A stretch of DNA of 64,000 bases from Ophiodon elongatus (GCA_016806645.1 JACSYO010002062.1:3662001-3726000); one strand, 5' to 3'; shown: positions 25,701 to 39,493, counted from the stretch's first letter. Notes: a model not told the origin generated them from the letters alone. Numbers and translations: made by a program.

Positions 25701-26407
25701 GCCATCTAGTCACACTCGCAATTGAAAAGTCACACGCACCCTAACAACTCAGTTGTATCTCGCCAGTGTTCATTTCAACTGTTCCTCAATCTGGCAACGA
25801 GTGGAAGAACCAACAACCTGACGCCTTAAAGAGGAATGCCTATCTGACCAATGGAAAGCAAGCCATTTTGCACAATAACTCTTTCAGACATTGCTAAAAA
25901 CCGCTCTCAGGCACACCAGTTCCAATTTCGGTCAAAATAGTGTATTTTAATGCAGCCAGATAATTAACAAGGCAGTAAATTATAGCACAGTAAATTGGCC
26001 AGGCTGTTAGACAACCTCGACGTTTAATGGCTTTTATGCTCTTTGCATTCTTTCATGGAAGGAATGTAACAGGGTGGGAATACAACGCCAAGAAATACAC
26101 AGACTCCCAATACCTCTTTCTCTCGCTCACCTCTATCCATACTGTGCAGTATTCTCTCCTCCTCCCTCATCGCACGTCTGAGTCAATCAGTCTTTGTCCT
26201 CGACTTTGTGGTTCACCGCATGCATGTGTGTGGGTCTGTATGCATAAAGTCGTTGCATTACTATTTGCGCTGTTGAAACACAACATGCTGGTGTCTTTTA
26301 TTGCTTTTACTTTTCCTGCCCTGGAGCTAGAGGAAGACCAAACATCCTCCATCGTAAATTTTCTCCCATAGCACAACCTGGAGAGTCTGCCACACAGGAA
26401 ACCATAG
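22770..26407. other. non-coding, no recognised element
   Basis: No gene or clear repeat. A short CA tract is at 23,241-23,268. Confidence 0.55.
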
Positions 26408-26448
26408 ACACACACACACACACGCACACACACACACGCATACACACA
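26408..26448 (+). repeat. (CA)n microsatellite
   Basis: CA repeat with two CG interruptions. Confidence 0.9.
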
Positions 26449-26689
26449 GGGGGTGGGATGGAAAAAGAGAGATAGAGCATCGTATATCACAAGCACATAT
26501 GAAGATTTTTATTTCAACAAAGAATAGTCTTTTTGCCAATTTAACACCTACTCTACAAAAATTAGCTTGAGATGATAACGTATTTCATCCCATCTCTCTT
26601 CATATGAATAAACATAGAATCAATAACAATGGATGGCGTGGTGTTTCAGGGGCAGAAGATACAAATTACATTTACTCTCGTTTGTGGAG

Positions 26690-26870
26690 TTGTAACCTAC
26701 TTTTTTTTTTTAATCAGTGAATTAACTTAAGTAGCATACTATTTATTACAAGTGTTGCACTTTGTTAGATTTCAAGTCGCATCCTTAGCAGAGTAAAATC
26801 AGAATCCACATGAAAAGAAAATCATGATATCAATGATAAAACTGTGTGAGGGTGGAACAGAAGAAAGCAG
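26690..26870. repeat. dispersed repeat C, copy 1
   Basis: Shares ATTTCAAGTCGC, GAGTAAA and CACATGAAA in the same order with 48,236-48,390. Both fit a degraded, very common teleost element built around AAGTA and TTTACTT motifs. Confidence 0.6.
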
Positions 26871-27419
26871 TTAAATCTGCAGCTTCAGCAGAGAAGAAGA
26901 TGCAGATGTATCTGAATGATACGTTAGAAATGTTTGCGGTCACAAGCCGCCAAGTTTAAGGGCCGAACCAGCACTTCAAGTACAATCGAAAGATCACATA
27001 CATTTATTTAAGAAAAATGTACTTAAAGGAACCATACTTTTACATGAAGTACACTATTCTAGTACTCTCTCCACTTGTGGGTATTTGTGACTGTCCCTAT
27101 TCACTTCAGCAGGCTAATGGGAAATCAAATCTGGGGAATGTCTTTAGCTCATTGCTCATCTTCAGGACGCCTGACCAATTAAATGGATTCAATTCATCAG
27201 ACGTGATTCATCCCCAACACAAACTCGTATTTACCTCAACTGTGATTGATGAGGATCATTACGATGATTCAATTGGGTCTAAACGTGTTCGTGTGACAGG
27301 GCGTCTTAGTCTTCACAAAGGGCCTCTGTCTCTCCCTCTGTGGATCCGCACTGTGAACTAGTGCATATGTCTGTATGTGTGGATGAGGACAAAAAGGGTT
27401 ATTAGTCGTTAAAGTAGCA

Positions 27420-27446
27420 GTGTGTGTGTGTGTGTGTGTGTGTGTG
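27420..27446 (+). repeat. (GT)n microsatellite
   Basis: About 13 copies of GT. Confidence 0.9.
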
Positions 27447-28472
27447 CGTCTGCAGTAGTCTGTGTGGTGTGTGTTTGGCATTTAGGAACGGGAACTCTCT
27501 TGCTGCATTTTCTGTGGCCTCGCATGTTTCCTGGTTTTGGTTTTGGACTCGAGGCCGTGGCCGACAACTGGACACTGCCAGCAATTTGTGGTCAGCTCTT
27601 TTGCTATACACATAAAAAAAATTGGAGCGTTCTCACACCAAGGAGAGCAATGTGTTTGTATTGTCCATTGTTTATTTGGTTTCTGTTTTCAATGTGTATA
27701 GATGTCCATGATTAAAATGCAATTGGGGGAAAAAATTAGATTTCCTTCCAAAGTTGAGTAACACACTTTTTGCTTTTGTGACCACATTCATGTCAGGAAA
27801 GGTAGTTTAAGTAATGGAGTCATTGCTCACTGTTCATTACATTAATTTAGTTTGTTTATTTGTCCTGAGAAAAGACATACAACTGCTCACACTGATGCCT
27901 GAGACAAAGAGCGAGGGGGGGATAGACTGCAGCTGAGATGGTCAAAACACATAGAACAGAACTTTTATACTTATGACACATACTCTCATGGTGGTCCGTC
28001 AAAACATCACCTCTCCAAAAACTTTTTAGGAACCCAAAAAGCAGCATTTTTTTTTAAGCTCGCCTACGGTTTTGAGATCATCAGTAGCTTTTTAAAACAC
28101 TGGGTAAAGAGAAGCATGGAATCCTTCAACTGAAGTTTGAATATAAAAAATGCCATGAGGCAACATGTTTTCATCTTGGTACAACAATGTACATTACAGT
28201 ATACTGTATGGACTGAATTATCTGCGCAACGTGTGTGACGTGATATGAAATCAGATTTTTAGATTGTTTTTATTGTTGCATTCCTGTTGAAGGGTCGTCT
28301 CCCCACGGCCATGTATAAGCTAAAGAAGTGCTGTGGCCAGAAAAGTATAAATCCCCCTACTGAGCACTAATTGCATGATTTAAAGCATAGCTGTTGGACA
28401 CCTCGGAGAGGCCCCACGTTGCCTATGTGGACATTATACAGGCAGACCTGCACAGGGACCGGAAGATAGAAA

Positions 28473-28473
28473 G

Positions 28474-28507
<34 letters not shown>

Positions 28508-28524
28508 GGGGGGGGGGAGGGGGT
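28473..28524 (+). repeat. (GT)n followed by G run
   Basis: A GT repeat with one TTT interruption, then a run of about 11 G and a G-rich tail. Confidence 0.9.
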
Positions 28525-31500
28525 AGGAGACAGAGATGGAGGTATAAAGAAGTTCCAGTCGCTGATATGAGACCTCGGGGCTAATGGGTAACACCTGATT
28601 AGGTTAACATACGACCGAAGCCCCTCCTTTCTTTTTTTTCTCCTTTCTGTCATATGGATTTCCCATTAAGTTTCTTTTAATAGTTACATTATATAGCACG
28701 TCATATAAATGACTGCAGTAGCACATGCTGTCCTGTGTTGTGTGACCTGCAGAGCAAGTGTAAACCACTTCAGAGCCACAGGTGAATTCACTCTCATCCA
28801 TAGGACTGCTGCCTTCCCCACGGTGGCAATAACCTCAAAGTCATTTCTTTTTTGGAGGTCATTGGTCAGTTTTATTGGGATGTCGATGATGGAGAAAGTG
28901 TATAATGTATCTTTTTTGACTCTATGCTCTGATAGCTCTACTTTGCATTGTTTTACTGTTCTCTTAGCATATGCTTGTAAAAAGAAGGGGAATAAAAGAA
29001 GAAAAAGAAAAATCAAGCATAGTAGAGGAAGTCAGATTAAAGAGTTTCCCGGTTTGCAAGCTAAAGCTCTCTGGAGATACTCTCCTGTCACTCGCACTAA
29101 GTGCTGTTCCTGGAGGAGTTCTAAAGCTCCCACAATCCACCTCACCACACTCGTAGCCATGAGGCCTGGGAAGACCATAAAGCCTTTTTACAAGGTGAGA
29201 TGACATAAAAGCGAAGGGAAGGGGGTAATATTATGGAGGGGACGAAAACCTTTCTCATTTGCTCTCTTTCGTTCTCTATTATTTGGGCTTGTGGTCTCTC
29301 ATTTTGTGTGTGTGCATGTGTGTGTGTGTGTGTGCGTGAGAGAATGAATGCGTGTGTTCACATGTGTGAGTTTCCGTGTGTCTTTGAAGCTGCTGGGCTG
29401 GCTCGAATGGGTGGGCTGGTGAGCCGTTCGTTGTCTGCCATCACCCATGTCCACTTACACACACTCTGGGCCTCAGTGGGAATGAAGAGGGGATTATGGC
29501 TCCGACTGATCCTGGAGGGGCACGCACTTAACACTACTGTAAACAACAGGGCCATTTGAGTGGTTCACACCAGGCTGAACTTTGGAGGTGAAAGCTGGTG
29601 GTGGTGGGGGGGGGGCACTCTGGCTGCATATAGGGGCTTGTGGTGGTCTGATGATGCTGGTCACAGATAAATAGAAAAGCCGTGGCGTTGAGGAGGACGA
29701 GTGTCCTTTTTTTCCCCTTCATTTTGCTGTTTTTCTTAAAGGATAATAGTGGCTCAAAGTTCGAGCTAGCTGTTGAATCTCATTCCTCACCTTGCAGGTT
29801 GTGGGGTTCCCTGGAGAATCTCCCCAACTATGATGGATACTTACAACGTACAGTAACATTTTCCTGTTCAACTTCATTTTCTCTTCCAAATGCGCTCGGC
29901 TATCCATGCGGTTCGACTAAAACCCGTCTGATCTTCTCACTGCTCGCGGTTTTTGCTCAGTAATTGACCTGTCGTGCACAATATCAATCATTTTTATAGT
30001 TGTGATGGTCATAACTACAAACGACCTAGTTAAAAAGGACAATGTCATTGTCCTGTAGTTAGTTGTTTGTATGAGCGTCCAAAGGATGAGAGAAGACATT
30101 TTTTGAACCCCATGATGGTTCCAGCTGTGGTTGCCGGGGAGGTTTGTGACTCAACTCCAAAGCCTCAGAGGGGAGATGATGAGTTTTTGATATATTGATC
30201 AATCATTGGGCAAACATTGTCCCCGCCTATCGTTGTGACTTGCTTGTTTTGTTGCTCTGCATCAAATTCTCTGAAGTGGTCTCTGCAGGGTCTGGGCTTT
30301 TTCTCTTTTGTTTGTGTTCTCTCACTTTCGATTAGGGAGAGGCCTCAAGGATTCAATATAATGGCCTTGGTCTGAGGAATGGGATAAAACAGGGCCCGTT
30401 CCAGCAGAAGGAGAGCTAGAGACGGGGCTTAGTGATGTTTTTTTGCGTGACAGAGGTTCATATGAAAAGATTTCGGGTCATAATTTGCTTGGCTTGGGCC
30501 AGCTCCAGAAAGGCAGAGGAATTTTATTCTGTTGCAGGAGTTGGGGGATGGGGGGAGAACAGAAACCTGCCCCGCTGAAACGCCCGACACAATATGGTTC
30601 ACATTTTTCTGCCTCGTACTAAATGTACCATGAATTATCTCGCTTTCCAGTTGAGGGGGTGTGGGGGTGGGGTGGGGGAGGACTTTGATTTCATCTCATG
30701 TGTAGCAGTGTGGCTGAAACGCGGCACTGAGCTCGACAGTCTATGCACTCCGCAGACCAGATCTGAGTCTATACGAGTCCGGCTGCCAGGCAGCTCACTC
30801 TGCTGCACTTCTCACTCTGTCTCCAGACATGCACACACTCCTGCACTATATAGGTCTAGATCCGAAACGTAAACAAACCCCAGGAAAGAGCTGGGTGAGT
30901 CAGGAGTCTGCCTGTCTCTGCCTCACTTAATTGTGTTTGCAGCACCACATAGTGCGCTGATCATTCCCACTCGCCTCTGCTGATGACAGCCAGGGCACAT
31001 ACTCTCTATAAACATAATAAATCACTGTTGATGATATTGACTCATCTAACACCAAATATTCCTTTTGCTCTTTCTTTCTTTTCATCAATTGTCAAGGCCT
31101 TCTACGCCGCGGCCAGCCAAATGCAACCTGAGCGGATGCCTGAGTGCAATTCAAACATCATTATCATCATCCAATAGAATAAGCCACAAGCCAGGTCACA
31201 TTCAGGGATTTGCTTTAGAGGTCCGTGCAGTGACGTTAGTAGCCGAGTAGTTTTGTCCCGTACTCTGCTGCTCAGTGTGAGACCACTCTGCTGCTCTCCC
31301 GTGGGAATGATCCTCAGGAGCTCGGGCTTCGGAGCCAAGGAATTTCAGCGAAGCACCAATGGTTTATTTTCGCAGCCCTCTGTGGTGCGTCCCAGCCTGG
31401 ACCACGCTCAGCCCGGCCTGGCTCTGTGCAGCTCACGGAGCAGTTCAGGAAGGGCCCCGTCACTCCAGATGGTTGTTCAGTCTCTGCCAGCGAGAGGGTC

Positions 31501-33090
31501 TGAAGGCCTGGCTGCTGGCCTAGAACCACAACCTCTGACAGGCTAAAGCCTCGGGCTCTTCTGAACCAGCACAAAGCACCTTTTCAGGGGCTCTCTCGCT
31601 TTTGCTCCCCCCATCCCTCTCACTGCTCACCCGGGGGCCAGCCACCTCATGGAGCCTGGGAGGGAGTGTATTCACAGCAGGAATGGGCTGAGGTTCAACC
31701 GACAGATTCACGTGTTCCCAGATGGGACAGATGGAGAATACCTGACTTTAATCAGTTTACAGACCATGTATACATAATATCAGAATATGGATCAGTTTAG
31801 AGGAGGTAGAAGCACAGCAGCAATGTGTTATCGATCAGCACCCTATTGATTCAGGACTCAGAGTGAGGCTCACTGCAGCGGCTTTAACTCACTCAAGAGC
31901 CCAAACTCTTTCCTGGAAAATGTGAGAAATGGACAAATGTGTCAAGCCGAGAGGATGGATGCTAACCTGCAAGTGAACCCAAAACTCACAGTGTGTGTGA
32001 GTTTAAGCCTGCAGCACACCTTGAACCGCTTGCCCCTCGCTGTGCACGCACAAACTACCCCGACCGCAACACTGTGCCCACACCCATCATTGTGTCCGAA
32101 TGAAAAGAAAGTAACAACCCATGTTGTTGCAACGCTTTACTATAGGCAGGTGGCGGGCAAATCTAAAAAGGGAAAGAGAGGCACACAGAGGCAAGACGCT
32201 GTAGAACCAAAAGGCTTTGAGGTAAGTGATTAAGTCGGGAGCTATAATTATCCCGTCTTGCCCGGGCAGGACAGAGCGGGCTCTTGTTGTTTCTCTGAAG
32301 GCAGGCCGGTATAGAGGCACGTCACTCACTGCACACTTTTATTTAACGACCTCCTTTACTGTACAGAATGAGAAAGAGAGAGAGAGAGAGAGAGAGAAGT
32401 TTCCCTTTACCTGCCCCCAAACTTTCAGCAGCACACAATCACAGACATTCAAGTCAGAGAAGGGTAAGAGGGAGGGGGTGATTGACCAGGGGGGAAAAAA
32501 GAGTGTGGGAGGGGGGGGGGAACGCAAACACACCCACAGAAAGAACCAACAAAACGTTGAAAGCATATTTGAAATTGACAAATTGAGTAGAGGGGGGGGG
32601 GGGAAATGAGCTGTGTTGGCATTCGGAGAAACAGTGGGCTTCTTGTGTAGCTGGAAAGAGTGATGCAGGTGAGAGGGGGGGGAGGAGGGTCTCGCAGTGA
32701 TTTATTTCCAGTGTGATTTATATCCCGTCTGTCACCATGGCATTGTCATGGCGATCGTTCGTCATTTAGATTGTGAAAACATACCACCTGACAAAAGGGA
32801 GGCGCCAACCTTTGCAGCTGAGTATGCATAAACTGTTTCTCCCGTTGGGAACATATAATTCGGAACGTGAAACGTCGCTTCATGGATTGTGACCGGGAAA
32901 TTATTCTACTTATTCAGAACGACCAGGATTTAAATATTTCAAAAAAATTGAATGACTCCTAAGGAAGCAGTTTTTTTGGGCTCTGAATCAAGCATTTGTC
33001 AATTCTCTCTCCTGCGTTCCCTTTTGGAGACCAAAACAACCTTAACCTCCCTTTTCGATCAATCCTAACCTCCCTTCTTCCACTTCCTGC
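28525..33090. other. non-coding, with scattered simple repeats
   Basis: Contains GT-rich sequence at 29,304-29,340, a GA repeat at 32,371-32,398 and G runs at 32,511-32,521 and 32,593-32,604. No gene is supported. Confidence 0.55.
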
Positions 33091-33126
33091 TCCTCCTCCT
33101 CCTCCTCCTCCTCCTCCTCCTCCTCC
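33091..33126 (+). repeat. (TCC)n microsatellite
   Basis: Twelve copies of TCC. Confidence 0.92.
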
Positions 33127-36100
33127 GGCTCCCCTTCCCCCCAGCTACAGTGTGTATGTGTGTGGACTCCTGGGAGCCATAGCTCTGACTAACTGCCCTC
33201 CTGCACAATTTCAATTATACATCATTTATGGGCACTCTTTTTTTTCCTTTTTTTTTTTTTCTTTTACAAGCGCTTTTTTTTTTTTATTGGCCTGGGCCTG
33301 TGTTTACTCATGACAGTAACACTGCTGGGGTGGTTAACGGTGCTGCTTGTGCATTGCCATATATCTCCATCCAGTCTGTCTCCTGACACAGAGGCAACAT
33401 ACTCTTTACTGTCACCTCTCTGTCCTCCTGCCAATAATATACTGCTTTCAGTTCACCTAAACTTGTGATAGGGAAGACGGGCCGTTTGTCTCTAAACTCG
33501 CTCTCTGATTTAGTTGTTTGCTATTATCTCCTTTTTCCCCCCAACACATTTATAATCGAGTCCAAAGTACAGTAACTCCAAGGAACATGATAATGTAAAT
33601 AAACTGACTCTCTGCTGGGCTTCTGGCTTTGTCAGGTGTCCCTTCAAACACAGCTGTCAGCGAAGCAAAAATCAAATAAAACACAATAAATAAACAACTT
33701 CTACCATGAGATAAAATCCACTCCACTCCATGTGAATTTAAATGGTGCCGTAGAATAAAACTCTATCTTTAAGGCATACGGAAATTAACTAATTTTAAAA
33801 CCAAATAAATATGAATAGATATCCTGACTGTAACGAACAGGTTTTTTAATTTAAGGGGCACTCTCCCAGTTTACAATGTCAAAATAAATGTAGCAGTCCC
33901 ACAGAGTAGAGTAGAGTTTTCAGCTGGTGAAAACAGCTGTATAATCTCCTCTGTGGCTCCGAAGGAGCTTTGTAAAGTCTGAGAAATTAACTCAAGTGAC
34001 TTCACATGGGTATCTTGGTCGTTGCTTGTGGCGAGTGCAGATTTTTAATGGAAAGCCTGTGTGTTACGAAATGTGGAAGGTTCAAAAGACATTGGTGTTT
34101 GTCAGGCAAGGACGATAGACACTATTGAGTTGCATTGTGGGAAATGTGGGAGCCTGCGTTTTGGGGGTTTGAACCCATATTTCTCTTTTCATAAGCTCTT
34201 TTAGGCTTGGTTTTCGTATAAAACACATCTCTGCCTCAGTCACACGCTCGGTCGTGAGCCCAAATACGTCTGTACGACATGAGGCATTCTGTTTGTGCGG
34301 CGCATTAAAAAAAAAAATCTTGCCATTGGAAAACGAATGTTTGTCTCCTTGGCAGGACATCATTAGCATACGTCAGGGTTTACGGCCTTCGATGTCACCA
34401 GTGACATCATCACTGCAAGACAAGACGCGGGGGATTAGGGCTGACCGACGGGGTGAGTGTTGTGATTGGCATAACTGGGCAGGGAACATTATGACTAAGC
34501 TGGTTTATAGAACACACCCAGAGCTGTAAAACATGCCACGTTAGCCCAACGGTAAAAACCTCACCAGTTTAGAGAGTAACTTGAAATTATGTGTGCATAG
34601 CTCCACAATAGCTCTATTTAATCGTGTGTGCAATATTGAACCTACTTAAATCTGACTAAACACTACTAAGTGTTGCACATTACTCCCTGTCTCCTGCTTA
34701 GTCGACAAACAAAAACCAGTCTAAACTTCCTTCAAAGATGTTAGTTCTTGAGTTCTGGCAATTCTACCCTGTTATCTCCCTCTAAACAATTGAGCTTCGG
34801 CTCGTTGTTTTCCACTGATTACACTCCAAGAGCTGTTACCTCAGACCTTCAGACATAGCAAAGTCAGCATATAAACTAACTGGGAGTGAATTACAATTGC
34901 TCAGACACAATTGCGCCATTAGCGAATGTTTAGAGGAACCCAGGGGGCACCAAACCACACACACCGTCGCAGTAGTCCCACGCACAAACACACACTCGAC
35001 TTGTTTATGCTCCCATGCAGAACCAGACACGGTGCCTCGCAAGCCCTTAATCAAACACAAGTAGACCCCTCCCTCTCATGAGCACTGACCTGGCGATGAA
35101 CCATTCATTATCTGCTACTCAATACAAATGGTAGGTTGAGGAGCGCTGCCTTGACAGATACACGCTCTCACCCCATTGGCCAATGGTAAAGAGTTTAGAG
35201 AAATATCTGCTTCAAATGCAGGAGATCAAAATAATAAGATCAACACGGGGAGGCAGATGTCTTCGACACAGAAATTAGGTTTCTGTTCCCTGTTAGGCAA
35301 AGCTGGAGTTTGGTGAGGGGAAAGCGTTCTATGCAGGATTAAGCCGTGGGTATATCGGTCACTTGGCAGCTTTGTTAAACTTTAAGTCACCCTCTAACTA
35401 CGCCCCCCCCCCCGCCGTCCAGCCTCCCACCCTATGACCCCTCCTCCTCTCCCTGGGTTGGTGGGGTCTTATCTCCAGTGGATGTGGGCTCCTCTGGCTT
35501 CACACAAAGCCTTGTGTTGACATTCCAGAGGACCGAGCCTTGTGCAAACACACCAGGCCCCACCAGATGGCTAGGCGAGGGAGGACAGGGCTAGGACCAA
35601 GGACGCAGAGGAGGACTAGGAAGGACAGGAATAAACAGCAGGATCAGAATGAAAATCGCTTTCCCCGCCAAAAATGTCAGGCTACCCTAGCTGCCAGATG
35701 TCCCTCGATCCTCTGACAAACGTTTCTTGAGCAAAAAGTCAGAAATCCATCCCGTCACATTCGATTCAATACATACGGTGCTGAACAAATAGTGATTCCT
35801 CTGGTCTCCTCCAACTACTGCCCCGTCTCTCTAAAGTCAGTGAAAGCTAATATTTGAGGGTCACTGGGTTAATCTCGAGGGCATTAGGGAAACCATGGAG
35901 TAAAAACCCCTCCAAATGAAAAAGTCATCTAGAGCTTTGACTGAGCGTGGTGGGTCGTGTTTATAAGTGGAGGGTCACCGCTCCCTGTGTCCTCGGGGGA
36001 AAACAACATCAGAATGCATTCACATTGCGTATGAAAGCAAACCCGCGCTGCAACATTCGTTTTTTATTTTGGCTCTTAAAAGTTATGCAAAACTATGCAA

Positions 36101-36564
36101 GGACATGTGTCATCATACACTTAATGATGCGATTTTAATCGATGAGAGGGCTGCGCGGCATATAAAGAAGATTCATGGATTTTGCAATATGGTGTAGTCA
36201 ACTTTATAGGGCAATTTAAATGTTCTTGATCTAAATTCAAGCTATAAAATAGGCTGTTTTGCTGCAGCATGAACACCAGAAATGAAGGCTGTTAGTTGCC
36301 TTCAAATGGTGACTGACTGATGACTGAGGTCATAGGTCACCCGTCTATTTATTTACCTTTACATCATTATCAATATGTAAACAGAACTGATAATGTGTCT
36401 CTTGAAAGGATCCATTGCATCACACTACTGATGTCAGAAAAAGTGTATTTGTCTCACGTAAACGCAACGGCAGCTCAGAGGGCATTTTGTCAAGATTGAA
36501 CAAACTAATCCTCTATTTGGTCTCCCAGGAGTTTACCCCTCCCTGCTCCCCGCCCGCTCGCCTG

Positions 36565-36566
<2 letters not shown>
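33127..36566. other. non-coding, no recognised element
   Basis: T runs lie at 33,238-33,285 and a C run at 35,403-35,413. No gene or dispersed repeat recognised. Confidence 0.55.

Positions 36567-36608
<42 letters not shown>
36567..36608 (+). repeat. (TG)n microsatellite
   Basis: About 21 copies of TG. Confidence 0.93.
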
Positions 36609-36609
<1 letters not shown>

Positions 36610-36909
36610 CACCACCCGACAGCACAATAGACGGGCGTTCTGATAAAAGTGTGCAATAGCCGGTGTGGATATCCGGCTGCCTTTCTCTGCACTGCCCCCT
36701 TTAATGAGGGTGTATGATGCTGTGGTTTATCCTGCCACTCTTTTTTTCCAATCCTCCTCCAATCCTCCAGTGCTGGAGCTGCTTTATGCCCCCAACCCCC
36801 CATTTACTCTATGGAAAAAACAGGAATGTTTTCTGACTGACTTTTCCCTCCAAACCCTTTTTCTGGTTCCGGAGACATGAGGGGACACGTCTATTGGAGG
36901 AAGACTTAG

Positions 36910-36922
36910 TTGTGTGTGTGCG

Positions 36923-36979
<57 letters not shown>

Positions 36980-36985
36980 GTGTGT
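36910..36985 (+). repeat. (TG)n microsatellite, interrupted
   Basis: TG repeat with three CG interruptions. Confidence 0.93.
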
Positions 36986-37134
36986 ATTCAGAACAAGTTC
37001 AAACATGGTAATAGAAGGGATCAAGATTTATGTTAAAGGTATTTTTCTTTTCTCTTTGTTTAACTTAATACTCACCTTGCTACACAACTGTTGTTGCTCT
37101 CATTCCTACTGGGTTCAGTGTATATTCTACCAGC

Positions 37135-37520
37135 TGGTCTGTCGGTTTGTCCACCACTTTGGTCCAGACTTCAATATCTCAAAAACTATTGGATAGATGG
37201 TACAAACATTCATGGTGCCGAGAGCATGAACCCTGCTTACTATGGAGATCCCCTGACTTTTAATCTAGCGCCACCAGGATGTGAAATGTCTTACTTACCT
37301 CATAGACTGCCACAACATTTTGGACATTCATGGTTCCCAGAAGATGTATTCTAATAATTTTGGGGATCCCTCGACTTTTTATCTAGACAGTTGTGGTTTT
37401 GACTCAGATGTCATGACATCTGTTGGACGGATTGCCAAGAAATTTCATGTGGACATCCACGTCTTCCACAGAATGAGTTGCAATAACTTTGGTTATACCT
37501 CAAAATGTTTTGCAGATTTG
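37135..37520 (+). repeat. dispersed repeat B, three degenerate tandem units
   Basis: About three units of roughly 120 bases. Each carries a version of an ACTATTGGATAGATGG-like opening, an ACATTCATGGTGCC-like middle, and GATCCCCTGACTTTT with a CTAGCGCCACC-like end. Units diverge increasingly to the right. Same family as 21,645-21,830. Confidence 0.8.
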
Positions 37521-37640
37521 TTTATGACAAAATACCTTAAAGATCAATGCGACCGTGGTGTAGTTCGTTCATAGCCTGACATGAACTTTTTTCTCATGCC
37601 GATTGTATTCATGCATCTAAAATCATAAAAGTTGTGGTTG

Positions 37641-37679
37641 TGATTATCTGGCTGATTATCTGGCTGATTATCTGGCTGA
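37641..37679 (+). repeat. 12-mer tandem repeat, three copies
   Basis: TGATTATCTGGC occurs three times without change, followed by a partial fourth. Confidence 0.95.
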
Positions 37680-38624
37680 ACAAAACTTTTAAGTATTATA
37701 AACATTTGTTTGCCACAGAGCATTTCTGCAATTTTCGCAGCTCGATGCTAACTACAAAATATACGTCGTACCAGCAGCACTCCATTGGGCGGCTCTGTCT
37801 TCGTGGTATTGGGGGAACATTCTTGCTACATTCTTGCTTCGTGGTTGATAAGCAACCACCCTTACTATGTAGGTCCACATCCACGGCTGCCACTATCAAT
37901 CGCCCTCGCTCATCGATCAACTTTGATTAACTTACATCAAATCGGATAAATCAACTGCCCTCTACGTTGAATTGATTGTGTTCTGTTTAGAGAAAAAAGG
38001 GAAATCAATCAGCTAATCAGAGCACCTATTAGTCTAACAAAGACTCTTTGTCTGATCAAAGTCCAACAGATCGGGACAGAGAGACACACGATCATGACAA
38101 TGACGAGTTCCCTGTTCATTAACAAAATTGCTTTGGCCAGTAGCATAAATTCAGTATCTAACCTGATCACATTTATGCTACGTTTGTGCGTAGCTTAGCA
38201 GTTTTGCATGAAGCCTTGGCTTATCAGGAAAACTTAAGGATGTGAGTGTTTTAAAGTAAAAATACATCACTCATATAGGAGTAAACTAGTCTGAGATACA
38301 GAAAAAGGCTTAGTGAACCCCTGCAGAGTCGTACAGTTTTTCAAACCCCTTTCTCACAAAGTAGGTAAAGAATCAAAGCATACAAGAAAAATACTCTCAG
38401 AAAAAGCACCCACTTGGTAATGGCAGCAAAATCATCTCTGCCCATATCAGACAAAGAAAAATAAATTTAGCCCAGAGGAATGTGCGCTTTAATGATAACA
38501 CATTCTTCCAGCTTAGACAAATAAAACAAAGTCAGCTTTATCTTTCGATTATCTCTGCCATTCACTGCAAAAAATGCACAACTCCAAAAACTCCAACACC
38601 CAAAAAAGTCAGAGATTAGGACAA
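37680..38624. other. non-coding, AT-rich, 3' of fgfr2
   Basis: Sequence beyond the probable end of the fgfr2 transcript. No gene recognised. Confidence 0.55.
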
Positions 38625-38643
38625 TAATGTATTTTTTCCATCT

Positions 38644-38649
38644 TTTATT
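38644..38649 (-). promoter_or_regulatory. fgfr2: candidate fgfr2 poly(A) signal AATAAA
   Basis: Plus-strand TTTATT reads AATAAA in the transcript. About 25-60 bases downstream in transcript sense, the RNA would be rich in U and GU (runs such as TTTTTTGGGTGTTGG), which fits a CstF-binding downstream element. An upstream alternative at 39,705-39,710 has no such element, and an ATTAAA at 38,730-38,735 is a weaker candidate. Confidence 0.55.
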
Positions 38650-39485
38650 TCGCAAATGTGGCATGAACACTTGCAAAACAACATCTTAAAGTTGGTCCAG
38701 TAGAAAAAGACAAAAAAACACTTGAATGATTTAATACTTTGTTTTTCAGCTTTCAATTCTGTCAAGTCAATTTGGAGTCTATTTTTTGTCTAAGTGAGGG
38801 AGCGGATTGCTAGTAGGCATTTCCAAAATCCTTTTCTGTCAATCATATTGTATATAAATATCCAGGAATCAATCTCGTTTCCTAAAGCCAAGCTTAGGAA
38901 GAGTAAAATGACTGGATAGAAATGGCATCAACAGCTACATAAGAAAGGGATTAGCTGACTATAAAATGTACAGTTGTTTTAAATTTAACTTAATATTCAC
39001 ATTCATATATATAAAACTTACAAAACCTGGATCTTTCAAACCCACTAAAAATAGCTTTTTTTCTGTTACTGCTGAAAGATCATTTTAAATTACCATAAAT
39101 TTAATGGATTATTTATGTATTATCAGCATCATTAATGTCATCATTTCTGCCATGTTGTTTTTGTTCTTTTTTTTTTCTCCAGACTTTTTTTTGATTCATT
39201 TCAAAAAAACATAAGTCAATAAATTAACATGCTACCTCAGTCCCTGAAAGCCAATACTCAACTGTGTTACTGAGTGAGAGTAAAACAGGTGTTTGTGTAC
39301 ATTAAAGTGTGTATCCATGTCTGTGTGTGTGAGTTTGTGTGTGTGAAGAGAAATAAAGGACACATAACCTGTTAGAATACCTGCCTCAGACTCAAAATAC
39401 GGTGGAGAGGGTCGGGGTTATTTCGGAGTCCATACAAAAAATAATTCATTGTAAATATATAATATATATTTATACATTTTGAATA

Positions 39486-39493
39486 TATTTACA
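39486..39493 (-). promoter_or_regulatory. possible Pumilio element in fgfr2 3' UTR
   Basis: In transcript sense the bases read TGTAAATA, matching the PUF-protein consensus UGUAnAUA. It sits in an AT-rich part of the predicted 3' UTR, where such octamers also arise by chance. Confidence 0.3.

Noticed and set aside
29159..29194. ATG opening MRPGKTIKPFYK followed by a GTGAGA donor
   Set aside because: Good local context, but no second exon, no CpG block and no similarity; such ATG-donor pairs occur by chance.
31098..31160. Plus-strand reading FYAAASQMQPERMPECNSN as a possible exon
   Set aside because: Looks protein-like but has no recognised family and no convincing splice partner.
37641..37679. 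Direct repeats resembling a small repeat array
   Set aside because: Three adjacent 12-mers without spacers in vertebrate DNA are a minisatellite, not a CRISPR array.
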